From: Planctomycetota bacterium | Lineage (GTDB): Bacteria; Planctomycetota; Phycisphaerae; WQYP01 | DNA: 6,938 nucleotides | NCBI GenBank assembly: GCA_021785155.1 | Contig: JAJYGE010000581.1 | Span: forward strand, 1-6,938 | Direction: 5' to 3' | Shown here: piece after piece, positions 1-5,926 of the stretch | How the letters are laid out: every line of letters starts with the position of its first letter | Numbering within the stretch: position 1 is the first letter of the stretch | Notes under the pieces: generated by a model | What the model saw: only the letters and a program-made list of their open reading frames with translations | What the model was told of the DNA's origin: nothing | The model's database searches: none | Translations under genes and position numbers: made by a program

Positions 1-387
1 GTCCGGGAACTGGATGGTCAACATTTGATCGTTGGCACGGGTGGCAATCAGCGGCAGGCGGACAGCGATCCGACCGCCCATGCGGAAATTATTGCGTTAA
101 GGCAGGCCGGTGCGGCATTAAAACGCTGGCAACTCACGGATTGCGATCTATATGTTACATTGGAACCTTGCCCGATGTGTGCCGGTGCTATGGTCAATGC
201 CCGCATTCGCCGGGTCATTTTTGGCTGCCGCGATCCGAAGGCCGGCGCTGTGACCACGCTTTTCCGCATTGCCGATGATCCGCGATTAAATCATCGGCTG
301 CAAATCACGCCGGATGTTCTTGCCGAACCCTGCGCCGAATTATTGAAAGCATTTTTCAAATCTCGCCGACAAAGTATTTCCGAATAA
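1..387 (+). CDS. tadA: tRNA-specific adenosine deaminase TadA, 5' end missing
   Basis: TadA deaminates adenosine 34 to inosine in the anticodon of tRNA-Arg(ACG), so that one tRNA can read several codons; it acts in the cytoplasm as a zinc-dependent homodimer. The reading frame is open from base 1, giving 128 visible codons against roughly 150-165 residues for the family, so about 25-30 N-terminal residues lie outside the window. Counting from the first visible codon, DPTAHAEI supplies the zinc ligand His27 and the proton shuttle Glu29, and TLEPCPMCAGAM supplies zinc ligands Cys57 and Cys60. The following DPKAGA and LNH motifs, and the FFKSRR-type C terminus, are typical of TadA rather than of cytidine or guanine deaminases. 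A TTG at 25 could be mistaken for a start, but upstream codons continue the family sequence. The stop is TAA at 385-387. It converges on the kinase-like gene with a 6 bp gap. Confidence 0.93.
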   Translation, partial: VRELDGQHLIVGTGGNQRQADSDPTAHAEIIALRQAGAALKRWQLTDCDLYVTLEPCPMCAGAMVNARIRRVIFGCRDPKAGAVTTLFRIADDPRLNHRLQITPDVLAEPCAELLKAFFKSRRQSISE

Positions 388-393
388 CGCGAC

Positions 394-1797
394 CTACCCC
401 ACGGCACGCACGGTGCGTTGCTCGGTGCGATGCGGTCGTTCTTCCATGGTTTCTTCCGCCGCATCCTGAGCCGATGGCGGAAGTGGTACAGGTTCGTGGC
501 CGGCGGCGACTTCTTCAGTAACCCGCTCAAGTCCGGTGAGAATATCGCGTGCGGTGCGATATTTAATATTATTTTCGTCGGGCGGGCGCAGAATTTCGTC
601 GGTGAGCCGCTTGAGATGCCGCGCCTCAAGGCTCTTGGGATTAAAGTGAATCAGCCCTTTGAAATCCGGATTGGAGTGCGGCTTATTCATCTGCACGGCA
701 AGATAAAATAAATCCACAGCCTTATCCACTTTGTGCAATCCACCGCGTAACACATCGGAAGTTACCAGCCCGTTTTCACTCATGTGATAGAGCATGCGCT
801 GAATCTGGGAGGTTTTCATCATCTCTTCAAAAAGCGTATGCAAAAGGGAATTATCCGAGAATGTTTCACCCACGCGCACCGCCGAACCAAAGTCAATAAA
901 GCCAACACCATTTTCGGTAATGACAAAGTTGTCCAGGCGTAAATCCAGATGGATCACGCCGATTTTTTCATGCAGCACCGCCAGGAGTTCACAGGACTGC
1001 TTGGCAAAATCTATCTGGGACAGGCCTTCGCCGCCGTTGCGCATCCAGTTCATATACAGCGTGCGGACAAAACCTTTGGAATCATGCTCCACGCCGAGAC
1101 AGCGCGGCACGCGGTCGCAAAATGGTTTGGGCAGGTCGCGCTGGAGAATTTTGAGCATCGCGGCTTCACGCGTAAGGAAAACCGGGAATATTTTTTCGGT
1201 GAATTTCATGGCACGGCGGCGAATGTCATCCAGCGAAGCGTCCGGGAATTTGGACCGCAGTCGCGAAACCACCCGATCCACCGTGGGAACCTGTTTGACC
1301 ACAACATATTTTTCCCGCTCCATGTCTTTGCGGCCCAGATGAACATGGTAGGTAAAGCGTTCGGTGGATTCACCGGGTTTTAACAGTTGCACCTTGCGGG
1401 CCACAAGATAATAAACCGGTTTTCCCATCCCCGGTATGGACATGCCGAGAATTGGCGTGCGGACACTCTGCGGCTGACCTTCCAGGATAAAGCCTTCCCA
1501 GCGGTTAAAGCGCTGTGCAATTTCATTGACCAGCAGTTGGTTGGGGGAGATCATAATCGCTCTGCCTCCCCAACGCAGATTGGGAAACACATCTTCGGGG
1601 GAAAGGGCGGTTTCCGCCGGTAAAAACAGGTGATAGGGCAAGCCGCGGGTGGTGTTTTCCATCCCATGAGCCAGACTTCCGCTGTATTCCGCATCACGCG
1701 CGAAAACTTTGTTCTGGATGAGCTTCACGGCTGTCGATTTATCCGCCAGGGCTTGCAGACGTTCGAGCGAAGCTTTTCGGTCACTTTTCAAAGCCAT
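394..1797 (-). CDS. protein-kinase-fold protein with unrecognised N-terminal region
   Basis: This 467-residue protein carries a protein-kinase-like catalytic core in its middle. The best match to the ATP-binding lysine is Lys168 in YVVVKQV, with Glu211 in LTREAAML as its helix-C partner. The catalytic loop is HLDLRLDN (His283, Asp285, Asn290) and the metal-binding loop is IDFGSA (Asp302, Phe303, Gly304). All key catalytic residues are therefore present and the protein is probably active. The HRD arginine is replaced by Leu, so it would be a non-RD type. No clear glycine-rich loop is visible. Residues 1-150 resemble no domain I know, and residues 430-467 are Pro/Glu/Arg-rich and probably disordered. 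I see no signal peptide or membrane helix, so it should be cytoplasmic. The substrate is unknown: a Ser/Thr kinase, or a small-molecule or lipopolysaccharide (Kdo/WaaP-like) kinase, are both possible. ATG at 1797 is the only usable start, because upstream in-frame codons reach a stop at 1921-1923 without ATG, GTG or TTG. Confidence 0.82.
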   Translation of the reverse strand: MALKSDRKASLERLQALADKSTAVKLIQNKVFARDAEYSGSLAHGMENTTRGLPYHLFLPAETALSPEDVFPNLRWGGRAIMISPNQLLVNEIAQRFNRWEGFILEGQPQSVRTPILGMSIPGMGKPVYYLVARKVQLLKPGESTERFTYHVHLGRKDMEREKYVVVKQVPTVDRVVSRLRSKFPDASLDDIRRRAMKFTEKIFPVFLTREAAMLKILQRDLPKPFCDRVPRCLGVEHDSKGFVRTLYMNWMRNGGEGLSQIDFAKQSCELLAVLHEKIGVIHLDLRLDNFVITENGVGFIDFGSAVRVGETFSDNSLLHTLFEEMMKTSQIQRMLYHMSENGLVTSDVLRGGLHKVDKAVDLFYLAVQMNKPHSNPDFKGLIHFNPKSLEARHLKRLTDEILRPPDENNIKYRTARDILTGLERVTEEVAAGHEPVPLPPSAQDAAEETMEERPHRTEQRTVRAVG

Positions 1798-1808
1798 GAG
1801 GGCACCAA

Positions 1809-1812
1809 CCTT
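1809..1812 (-). promoter_or_regulatory. ribosome binding site of the kinase-like gene
   Basis: On the minus strand AAAAAAGG ends 11 nt before the ATG at 1797. AAGG is a partial Shine-Dalgarno match at a rather long spacing. It starts within the bases just after the TAA stop of the small ORF at 1815-1976, an arrangement compatible with translational coupling. Confidence 0.4.
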
Positions 1813-1814
1813 TT

Positions 1815-1976
1815 TTATGTCCCGGCGCGCCGGGAACCGCGCGCTGCGGCAACTGTTAATTTGGTCTGCACAACATCTCCGCCCGGAGCAAAGCGTTTTA
1901 TGGCGCAGGCCACCATTCCTTTATCGGAGGCAAACGCATCGGCCATGAGATTTTTAACCGGGGATTTCTCCACCAC
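1815..1976 (-). CDS. possible small protein upstream of the kinase-like gene, 53 aa
   Basis: A minus-strand frame beginning with tandem GTG codons (1976 and 1973) stays open for 53 codons and stops with TAA at 1815-1817, 17 nt before the kinase ATG. The product would begin VVEKSPVKNLMADAF and continue through KGMVACAIKRFAPGGDVV to a basic RGSRRAGT end. Two things support coding. About half the codons begin with G, as in real genes of this region, and the stop abuts the next gene's ribosome binding site as in an operon. Against it, no good Shine-Dalgarno precedes the GTG pair and an in-frame TAA lies six codons upstream. Internal ATGs at codons 11 and 21 are alternative starts; the latter has AAAGGA directly before it, which is too close to be ideal. 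I recognise no family. It could also be non-coding leader of the kinase gene. Confidence 0.35.
   Translation of the reverse strand: MVEKSPVKNLMADAFASDKGMVACAIKRFAPGGDVVQTKLTVAAARGSRRAGT
1820..1835. repeat. perfect 16-bp GC-rich palindrome
   Basis: TCCCGGCGCGCCGGGA is its own reverse complement. It lies 22 nt upstream of the kinase start, inside the last codons of the possible small ORF. In the minus-strand transcript it is followed by ACATAAAAAAGG rather than a U-run, so it does not look like an intrinsic terminator. It may be a chance palindrome in GC-rich coding DNA, a dyad protein-binding site, or an RNA structure near the kinase ribosome binding site. Confidence 0.4.
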
Positions 1977-2178
1977 GTCCGAATAATGTTTTTATCGTTG
2001 TTATCGGAATAAATCGTGCACTTTTTTGGTCACCGGAGAAAATATTCAGCCATTCAAGTTTGTCGGCGCAACGATCCGATGGCTCAATTCCCAAGCGCCG
2101 GATTTTTGTCTGCACACCGGCTGCCGATGAATCATGATGCATCCGCATCAGCGGAAACGGGCATGGATCGCATAGAGA
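1977..2178. other. about 200 bp without a convincing gene
   Basis: This stretch separates the S10 peptidase stop from the possible small ORF; both neighbours are on the minus strand. A 64-codon minus frame (1954-2148) and a 61-codon plus frame (2016-2201) cross it, but neither resembles a known protein and I do not call them. The lower half (about 1982-2025) is AT-rich and would be the natural place for a promoter reading leftwards into the small ORF and kinase gene, though I find no good -35/-10 pair. TTATCG recurs at 1992-1997 and 2001-2006, and TTATCGG again at 1921-1927. A weak hairpin (5 bp stem, 4 nt loop, 2142-2155) lies downstream of the peptidase gene without a U-tract, so no terminator is called. 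Confidence 0.5.
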
Positions 2179-3747
2179 TTATTGTTTGGCACTGGCTATA
2201 AATGTTCGCACTTCCCGGGCCAATTTGTTCCGCATCGGGGCGGGATGATAAACCATGTGGCCACCCCGAAAAAACACTTCGTGAATGTTGGATTGCAGCT
2301 TGCGGCTCAAATCCAGATGATCCATGGTGTAAATGGTTCCGAAAAAGGGGGTGGCTAAATCGAAGTAGCCGCTGCATACCAGCACTTTCATAAACGGATC
2401 ACGAATCATGGCCCGCTGGAGATTATCCGTAACATAAAGAAAGCCCATGCCGCCGCCACCAAAGTGCCAGGGATAGACATCATCGGAAAGTGTTTTGTAA
2501 GGCAGATTGTTGCGATATTTCAGGTCTTCGCGCACATACTGATCAAAAGCGCTGGTAAACGGTGCAATGAATCGGGACATCGCCGGGTCATAGGACGCTG
2601 TGCCACCGGTAGGATTCGGATTGTAGCCGGTTAATCGCGTATCCATGCGGCCAATGACTTTGCGATCATTCCGCAACAGCGATTGTTCAAAAAGACCGGG
2701 GCCGACGCGTAAATCAGCCAACAGCCATTCCTGTTTGGATAAGCCCGTATATCGCGCCAGTTTAGCGGCGATGGCATCACGCTGCGCGGTGGTTAGGCTG
2801 CTGCCCTGGGCGAGGGCTGAAATATAATCCGTAATGGCCCAGTGTTCCACCTTTTTTAGCGTGCGGTGAAAATGCTTTTCCAAATCCGGCGCGAGTTTAT
2901 GGTGGTACCATGCCGCGGCGGTATACGATGGAAGATATAGTGGGTACGGCGTGTCATTGCCGAAGTTGGGTTCCAGAATCTGGAAATTCAACGCGCAGGA
3001 AATCAGTATCACGCCGTTGAGCGTCATGCCCTCGTGCTCGGAAAGATAATCCGCCAGACCGCAGGCGCGGGTGGTGCCATAACTCTCACCGGCCAGGAAT
3101 TTCGGCGAACCCCAGCGTTGATACATTGTGGTGTAAAGCCGGATAAAAGAGGCCACGGAGGCAATATCCTGTTGCACACCATAAAATTTCTGGCCCGGAA
3201 CACCCGGTTCCGGATGGCTGAATCCGGTGCCGACGGGATCCACAAACACCAGATCAGACGCATCAAGCCACGTTTGATGATTGGCGACAAGCTGGTATGG
3301 CGGCGGCGTGACGTTGCCATCGGGCGTAAGTTCGACACGCATAGGCCCGGCACAGCCGAGATTCAGCCAGACCGAAGCTGCTCCGGGACCTCCATTGAAT
3401 AAAAACGTAATAGGTCGTTTGTCGCGCTGCGCGGCGGCGCTGACTCCAGGCTTCGGGTCTTTGGTATAGGCAATAAAAAAAATCTTGGCCTGGACTTTGC
3501 CATTGGTTTTCATGGGCAGATAACCGGTGGTGACCGTATAGTGCAGGACTTTTTTATTTATCGTTATGTGCGAGTGCACAACCGATATGGCGTTGGGATT
3601 GGATTTTGGTAAGTGCGCCTGCGCGACGGCCTGTTTTGCGTGGTGGGGGGGCTCTTTAACGGCAGTTGGCGCGGCCATGGCCACATTTCCAACCGCCGCC
3701 GTACCGGCCAAAAGGAAAATTCCACCAACCGCTGCCGCCATCCGCAT
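2179..3747 (-). CDS. secreted serine carboxypeptidase, peptidase family S10
   Basis: The product is a serine carboxypeptidase-like enzyme of the alpha/beta-hydrolase fold, expected to remove C-terminal residues from peptides outside the cytoplasmic membrane. With the start chosen here it has 522 residues. Residues 1-25 form a Sec signal peptide (MRM, a hydrophobic run, then cleavage at AMA/AP). A His/Ala/Lys-rich linker leads into the catalytic domain. Family motifs appear in order: FLFNGGPGAAS (oxyanion region, about 115-125), FVDPVGTGFS (about 168-177), GESYG with nucleophile Ser222, SGYFDLATPF with Asp463, and FRGGHMVYHP with His497, so the triad is complete. Three in-frame starts lie close together: TTG 3756, ATG 3753 and ATG 3747. 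GGAG at 3757-3760 is 9 nt from the last, which I prefer; the choice changes only three residues. The gene diverges from dxs and appears monocistronic. The bacterial S10 clade's natural substrates are poorly known, so its role is inferred as periplasmic or extracellular peptide breakdown. Confidence 0.93.
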   Translation of the reverse strand: MRMAAAVGGIFLLAGTAAVGNVAMAAPTAVKEPPHHAKQAVAQAHLPKSNPNAISVVHSHITINKKVLHYTVTTGYLPMKTNGKVQAKIFFIAYTKDPKPGVSAAAQRDKRPITFLFNGGPGAASVWLNLGCAGPMRVELTPDGNVTPPPYQLVANHQTWLDASDLVFVDPVGTGFSHPEPGVPGQKFYGVQQDIASVASFIRLYTTMYQRWGSPKFLAGESYGTTRACGLADYLSEHEGMTLNGVILISCALNFQILEPNFGNDTPYPLYLPSYTAAAWYHHKLAPDLEKHFHRTLKKVEHWAITDYISALAQGSSLTTAQRDAIAAKLARYTGLSKQEWLLADLRVGPGLFEQSLLRNDRKVIGRMDTRLTGYNPNPTGGTASYDPAMSRFIAPFTSAFDQYVREDLKYRNNLPYKTLSDDVYPWHFGGGGMGFLYVTDNLQRAMIRDPFMKVLVCSGYFDLATPFFGTIYTMDHLDLSRKLQSNIHEVFFRGGHMVYHPAPMRNKLAREVRTFIASAKQ

Positions 3748-3756
3748 ATTCATCAA

Positions 3757-3760
3757 CTCC
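3757..3760 (-). promoter_or_regulatory. Shine-Dalgarno site of the S10 peptidase gene, decides the start
   Basis: The minus strand reads GGAG, TTG, ATG, AAT, ATG in sequence. The GGAG is 9 nt from the ATG at 3747, 3 nt from the ATG at 3753 and directly abuts the TTG at 3756. Normal spacing favours the ATG at 3747. Confidence 0.55.
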
Positions 3761-3797
3761 AGCTTAATTGTTATTCAAAATACCGCCTGAAGGCGAA

Positions 3798-3826
3798 GAT
3801 ATAAGGCCAATGCCCCGCATACGCAA
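3798..3826 (-). promoter_or_regulatory. candidate sigma70-like promoter for the S10 peptidase gene
   Basis: On the minus strand TTGCGT (3826-3821) and TATATC (3803-3798) are separated by 17 bp, matching 3 of 6 and 4 of 6 consensus bases. They lie about 50 bp upstream of the peptidase start. A short dyad, CGCCT/AGGCG at 3784-3795, sits just downstream, where a regulator could bind. The match is weak and was found by eye. Confidence 0.22.
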
Positions 3827-3846
3827 GCCGGCAGGATAATATTTCG

Positions 3847-3876
3847 CTTTCATTTCTAACCCAGCTAGCATATCAT
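3847..3876 (+). promoter_or_regulatory. candidate promoter for dxs
   Basis: CTTTCA (3847-3852), an 18 bp gap, and TATCAT (3871-3876, 5 of 6 matches to TATAAT) lie in the AT-rich half of the divergent region, giving a leader of about 35-40 nt before the dxs ATG. The -35 match is poor. I see no riboswitch or long leader in the 172 bp between the two divergent genes. Confidence 0.22.
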
Positions 3877-3919
3877 CTATACGTAAAGCGGAGTATTAAG
3901 GTTTTGTGAGAACTTCAGA

Positions 3920-5881
3920 ATGAAACGACTTCTCGACGGCATTGAATCACCAGCAGACATAAAACGCCTGACGGTGGATCAATTAACCCAACTGGCCGGG
4001 GAAATTCGCGAGACTATTGTGACTACAGTTGGTGCTAACGGCGGCCACCTTGCGCCTAACTTAGGCACCGTAGAAATTATTCTGGCATTGCACGCGATAT
4101 TCGATATGCCGCGTGATCGGCTGCTGTGGGATGTCGGCCACCAATGCTACCCGCATAAACTCATTACCGGGCGTTATAAGAAGTTTTCATCATTGCGAAA
4201 AATGGGCGGCGTATGCGGCTTCCCCGACCCCAGTGAAAGCCAATATGATCTTTTCAGCGTCGGCCATGCAGGAACTGCCGTCAGCACGGCGGTTGGTATG
4301 GCGCGCGGTGATGCGCTGTTAAATCATGATACGCGTGTGGTGGCGTTCGTCGGCGATGCGTCGATTGTCAACGGCGTGGCGTTTGAGGGCTTGAACAATG
4401 CCGGTACGCTCAAACGCCAAATGCTTATTATTCTCAATGACAACTCCATGAGCATCAGCGAGCCACAGGGTGCCTTCGCCGGATATCTCGAACATCTGCG
4501 CGTCACAACAACTTATGACGAAGTGAAACGTCGGGTGCAGGAACTCTTAGATCGGATACCCTATGGCCAGCAGATTTGCGACATCGGCGTGCATGTCAAG
4601 CAGGGTATCAAAAACGCCATTGCTCCAGGCCATATTTTTGAAGATCTCGGTTTGAAGTACTTTGGCCCGGTTGATGGCCACGATCTGCCGGGGTTGATGG
4701 AAAAACTCAACGAGTTGAAAACGCTCAATGCCCCGGCGGTTTTGCACATCAAAACCATTAAAGGCAAAGGATATGAATGGGCGTGTGAAGACCCCACCAC
4801 ATTCCACAGCCCCAAGCCCTTCCGTGTGGAAGGCTGCCGGGTGGTAATGAATCAGGGGTCCGGACGCTCATGGACGGCGGCTTTTGCCGACGCCATGACC
4901 AATCTGTGCCGCAAACACGCCAATGTGGTGGGCATTACCGCGGCCATGCCGGATGGCACCGGCATGATCAAACTCAAACCGCTGTTTCCTGATCGGTATT
5001 TTGACACCGGAATTTGTGAAAGCCACGCCACAGCGATGGCGGCGGGAATGACCAAGGCTGGGCTGCGTCCGGTAGTGGCCGTGTACAGCACATTTTTACA
5101 GCGCGCTTTTGATCAGGTATTTCAGGAAGTCTGCCTGCAGGGGCTGCCGGTGATTTTCTGTTGTGATCGCGCGGGCCTTGTGGGTGATGATGGCGCGGTG
5201 CATCACGGATTTTGTGATCTCTCCTTTTTGCGCAGTCAACCCGGTATTGTGCTGATGTCTCCATCTGATGAACGTGACCTGATCGGTGCTTTGGATTTTG
5301 CCTTAGCCCAGGAGTCACCGGTGCAAATTCGTTATCCGCGGGATAATTGCCCGGCTGAACCGCTGGGCGAATTGGTTCCATGGACCATCGGCAAGCAGGG
5401 CGGCAAATCGCGCGTGCTGAAAGCCGGTGATGATGCCACGCTTGTTGCATATGGTTCCGTGGCGTTACAGGCCCTTTCCGCGGCAAGACTTCTGGAAAAC
5501 GATGGCTTAAACGTGGGCGTGATTGATGCCCGGTTCTGTAAGCCGTTGGATGGTGCCATGCTCCAGCAGGTATTCGCTTCAGGCAAACCTATTATTACGA
5601 TTGAAGATCATTCGGTGGTGGGCGGCTTTGGTTCCGCGGTTCTGGAATATGCACAGGCCAATGGCCTTGATGGTCGGCTTGTAACACGCACCGGCCTGCC
5701 GGACCGCTTTATTCGCCACGCCAGCAGATCGGAGCAATTCAAGGAAATTGGCCTTGATCCGGTTGGCTTGGCAGCCACTGTGCGGGATGCTATCAGCCGC
5801 CATGCTGCGGAAAATGGTGATGAAATAAAAGAACTGACCCTCTCCGCCCGGCGGGAACGCCCCGCCCGCCTGCGGGATTAA
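3920..5881 (+). CDS. dxs: 1-deoxy-D-xylulose-5-phosphate synthase
   Basis: DXS condenses pyruvate and glyceraldehyde 3-phosphate, using thiamine diphosphate, to DXP, the entry step of the MEP isoprenoid pathway and a precursor of thiamine and pyridoxal; it is a cytoplasmic homodimer. The 653 residues match the usual 620-650. The N-terminal half shows GGHLAPNLGTVE (His43), DVGHQCYPHKLITGR, FSVGHAGTAVSTA, the diphosphate/metal segment GDASIVNG through LNDNSMSI (Asp146, Asn173-Asn175), GPVDGHD and TFHSPKPF (His296). The middle domain has FDTGICESHA with catalytic Glu367, VYSTFLQRAFDQ (Arg395) and CDRAGLVGDDG. RYPRD (471-475) and a transketolase C-terminal domain with DARFCKPLD follow. The canonical GDG is GDA here, and the usual EQHA is ESHA, which I recall as normal for planctomycete DXS. 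ATG 3920 is the only start after an upstream in-frame stop at 3884-3886. Its Shine-Dalgarno is weak: AAGG lies 18 nt away and only TGAG is nearer. The last 20 residues are charged and poorly conserved. Confidence 0.95.
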   Translation: MKRLLDGIESPADIKRLTVDQLTQLAGEIRETIVTTVGANGGHLAPNLGTVEIILALHAIFDMPRDRLLWDVGHQCYPHKLITGRYKKFSSLRKMGGVCGFPDPSESQYDLFSVGHAGTAVSTAVGMARGDALLNHDTRVVAFVGDASIVNGVAFEGLNNAGTLKRQMLIILNDNSMSISEPQGAFAGYLEHLRVTTTYDEVKRRVQELLDRIPYGQQICDIGVHVKQGIKNAIAPGHIFEDLGLKYFGPVDGHDLPGLMEKLNELKTLNAPAVLHIKTIKGKGYEWACEDPTTFHSPKPFRVEGCRVVMNQGSGRSWTAAFADAMTNLCRKHANVVGITAAMPDGTGMIKLKPLFPDRYFDTGICESHATAMAAGMTKAGLRPVVAVYSTFLQRAFDQVFQEVCLQGLPVIFCCDRAGLVGDDGAVHHGFCDLSFLRSQPGIVLMSPSDERDLIGALDFALAQESPVQIRYPRDNCPAEPLGELVPWTIGKQGGKSRVLKAGDDATLVAYGSVALQALSAARLLENDGLNVGVIDARFCKPLDGAMLQQVFASGKPIITIEDHSVVGGFGSAVLEYAQANGLDGRLVTRTGLPDRFIRHASRSEQFKEIGLDPVGLAATVRDAISRHAAENGDEIKELTLSARRERPARLRD

Positions 5882-5926
5882 TGTCGCATTGTTGCGTCGG
5901 ATGAGACTCCCGATGAAAATAGTGCC

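Noticed and set aside
949..1383. Plus-strand 144-codon open frame inside the kinase gene
   Set aside because: It is antisense to the HLDLRLDN and Lys168 region and resembles no protein family, so it is a shadow.
1630..1986. Plus-strand 118-codon open frame crossing the kinase start
   Set aside because: It overlaps the well-supported kinase N terminus in antisense, has no recognisable domain, and its product is low-complexity Ala/Arg/Pro/Thr sequence typical of a shadow frame.
1954..2148. Minus-strand 64-codon open frame between the peptidase and kinase genes
   Set aside because: No family resemblance, no Shine-Dalgarno at the ATG and no clear codon-position bias. It overlaps the start of the better-supported small ORF.
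2142..2155. Hairpin downstream of the S10 gene as a terminator
   Set aside because: The stem is only 5 bp and no U-tract follows in the minus-strand direction.
3748..3919. Riboswitch or small RNA upstream of dxs, such as a thiamine diphosphate element
   Set aside because: The divergent region is too short for two promoters plus a large aptamer, and I see none of the conserved THI-box segments.
4974..5486. Minus-strand 170-codon open frame inside dxs
   Set aside because: It is wholly antisense to conserved DXS catalytic motifs. Its Pro/Arg/His-rich product is what the opposite strand of GC-rich coding DNA gives.
5837..5881. GC-rich inverted repeats at the 3' end of dxs as a terminator
   Set aside because: CCCGC/GCGGG and similar dyads have loops of two bases and no following T-run, and the next gene follows in 45 bp on the same strand, so termination here is unlikely.
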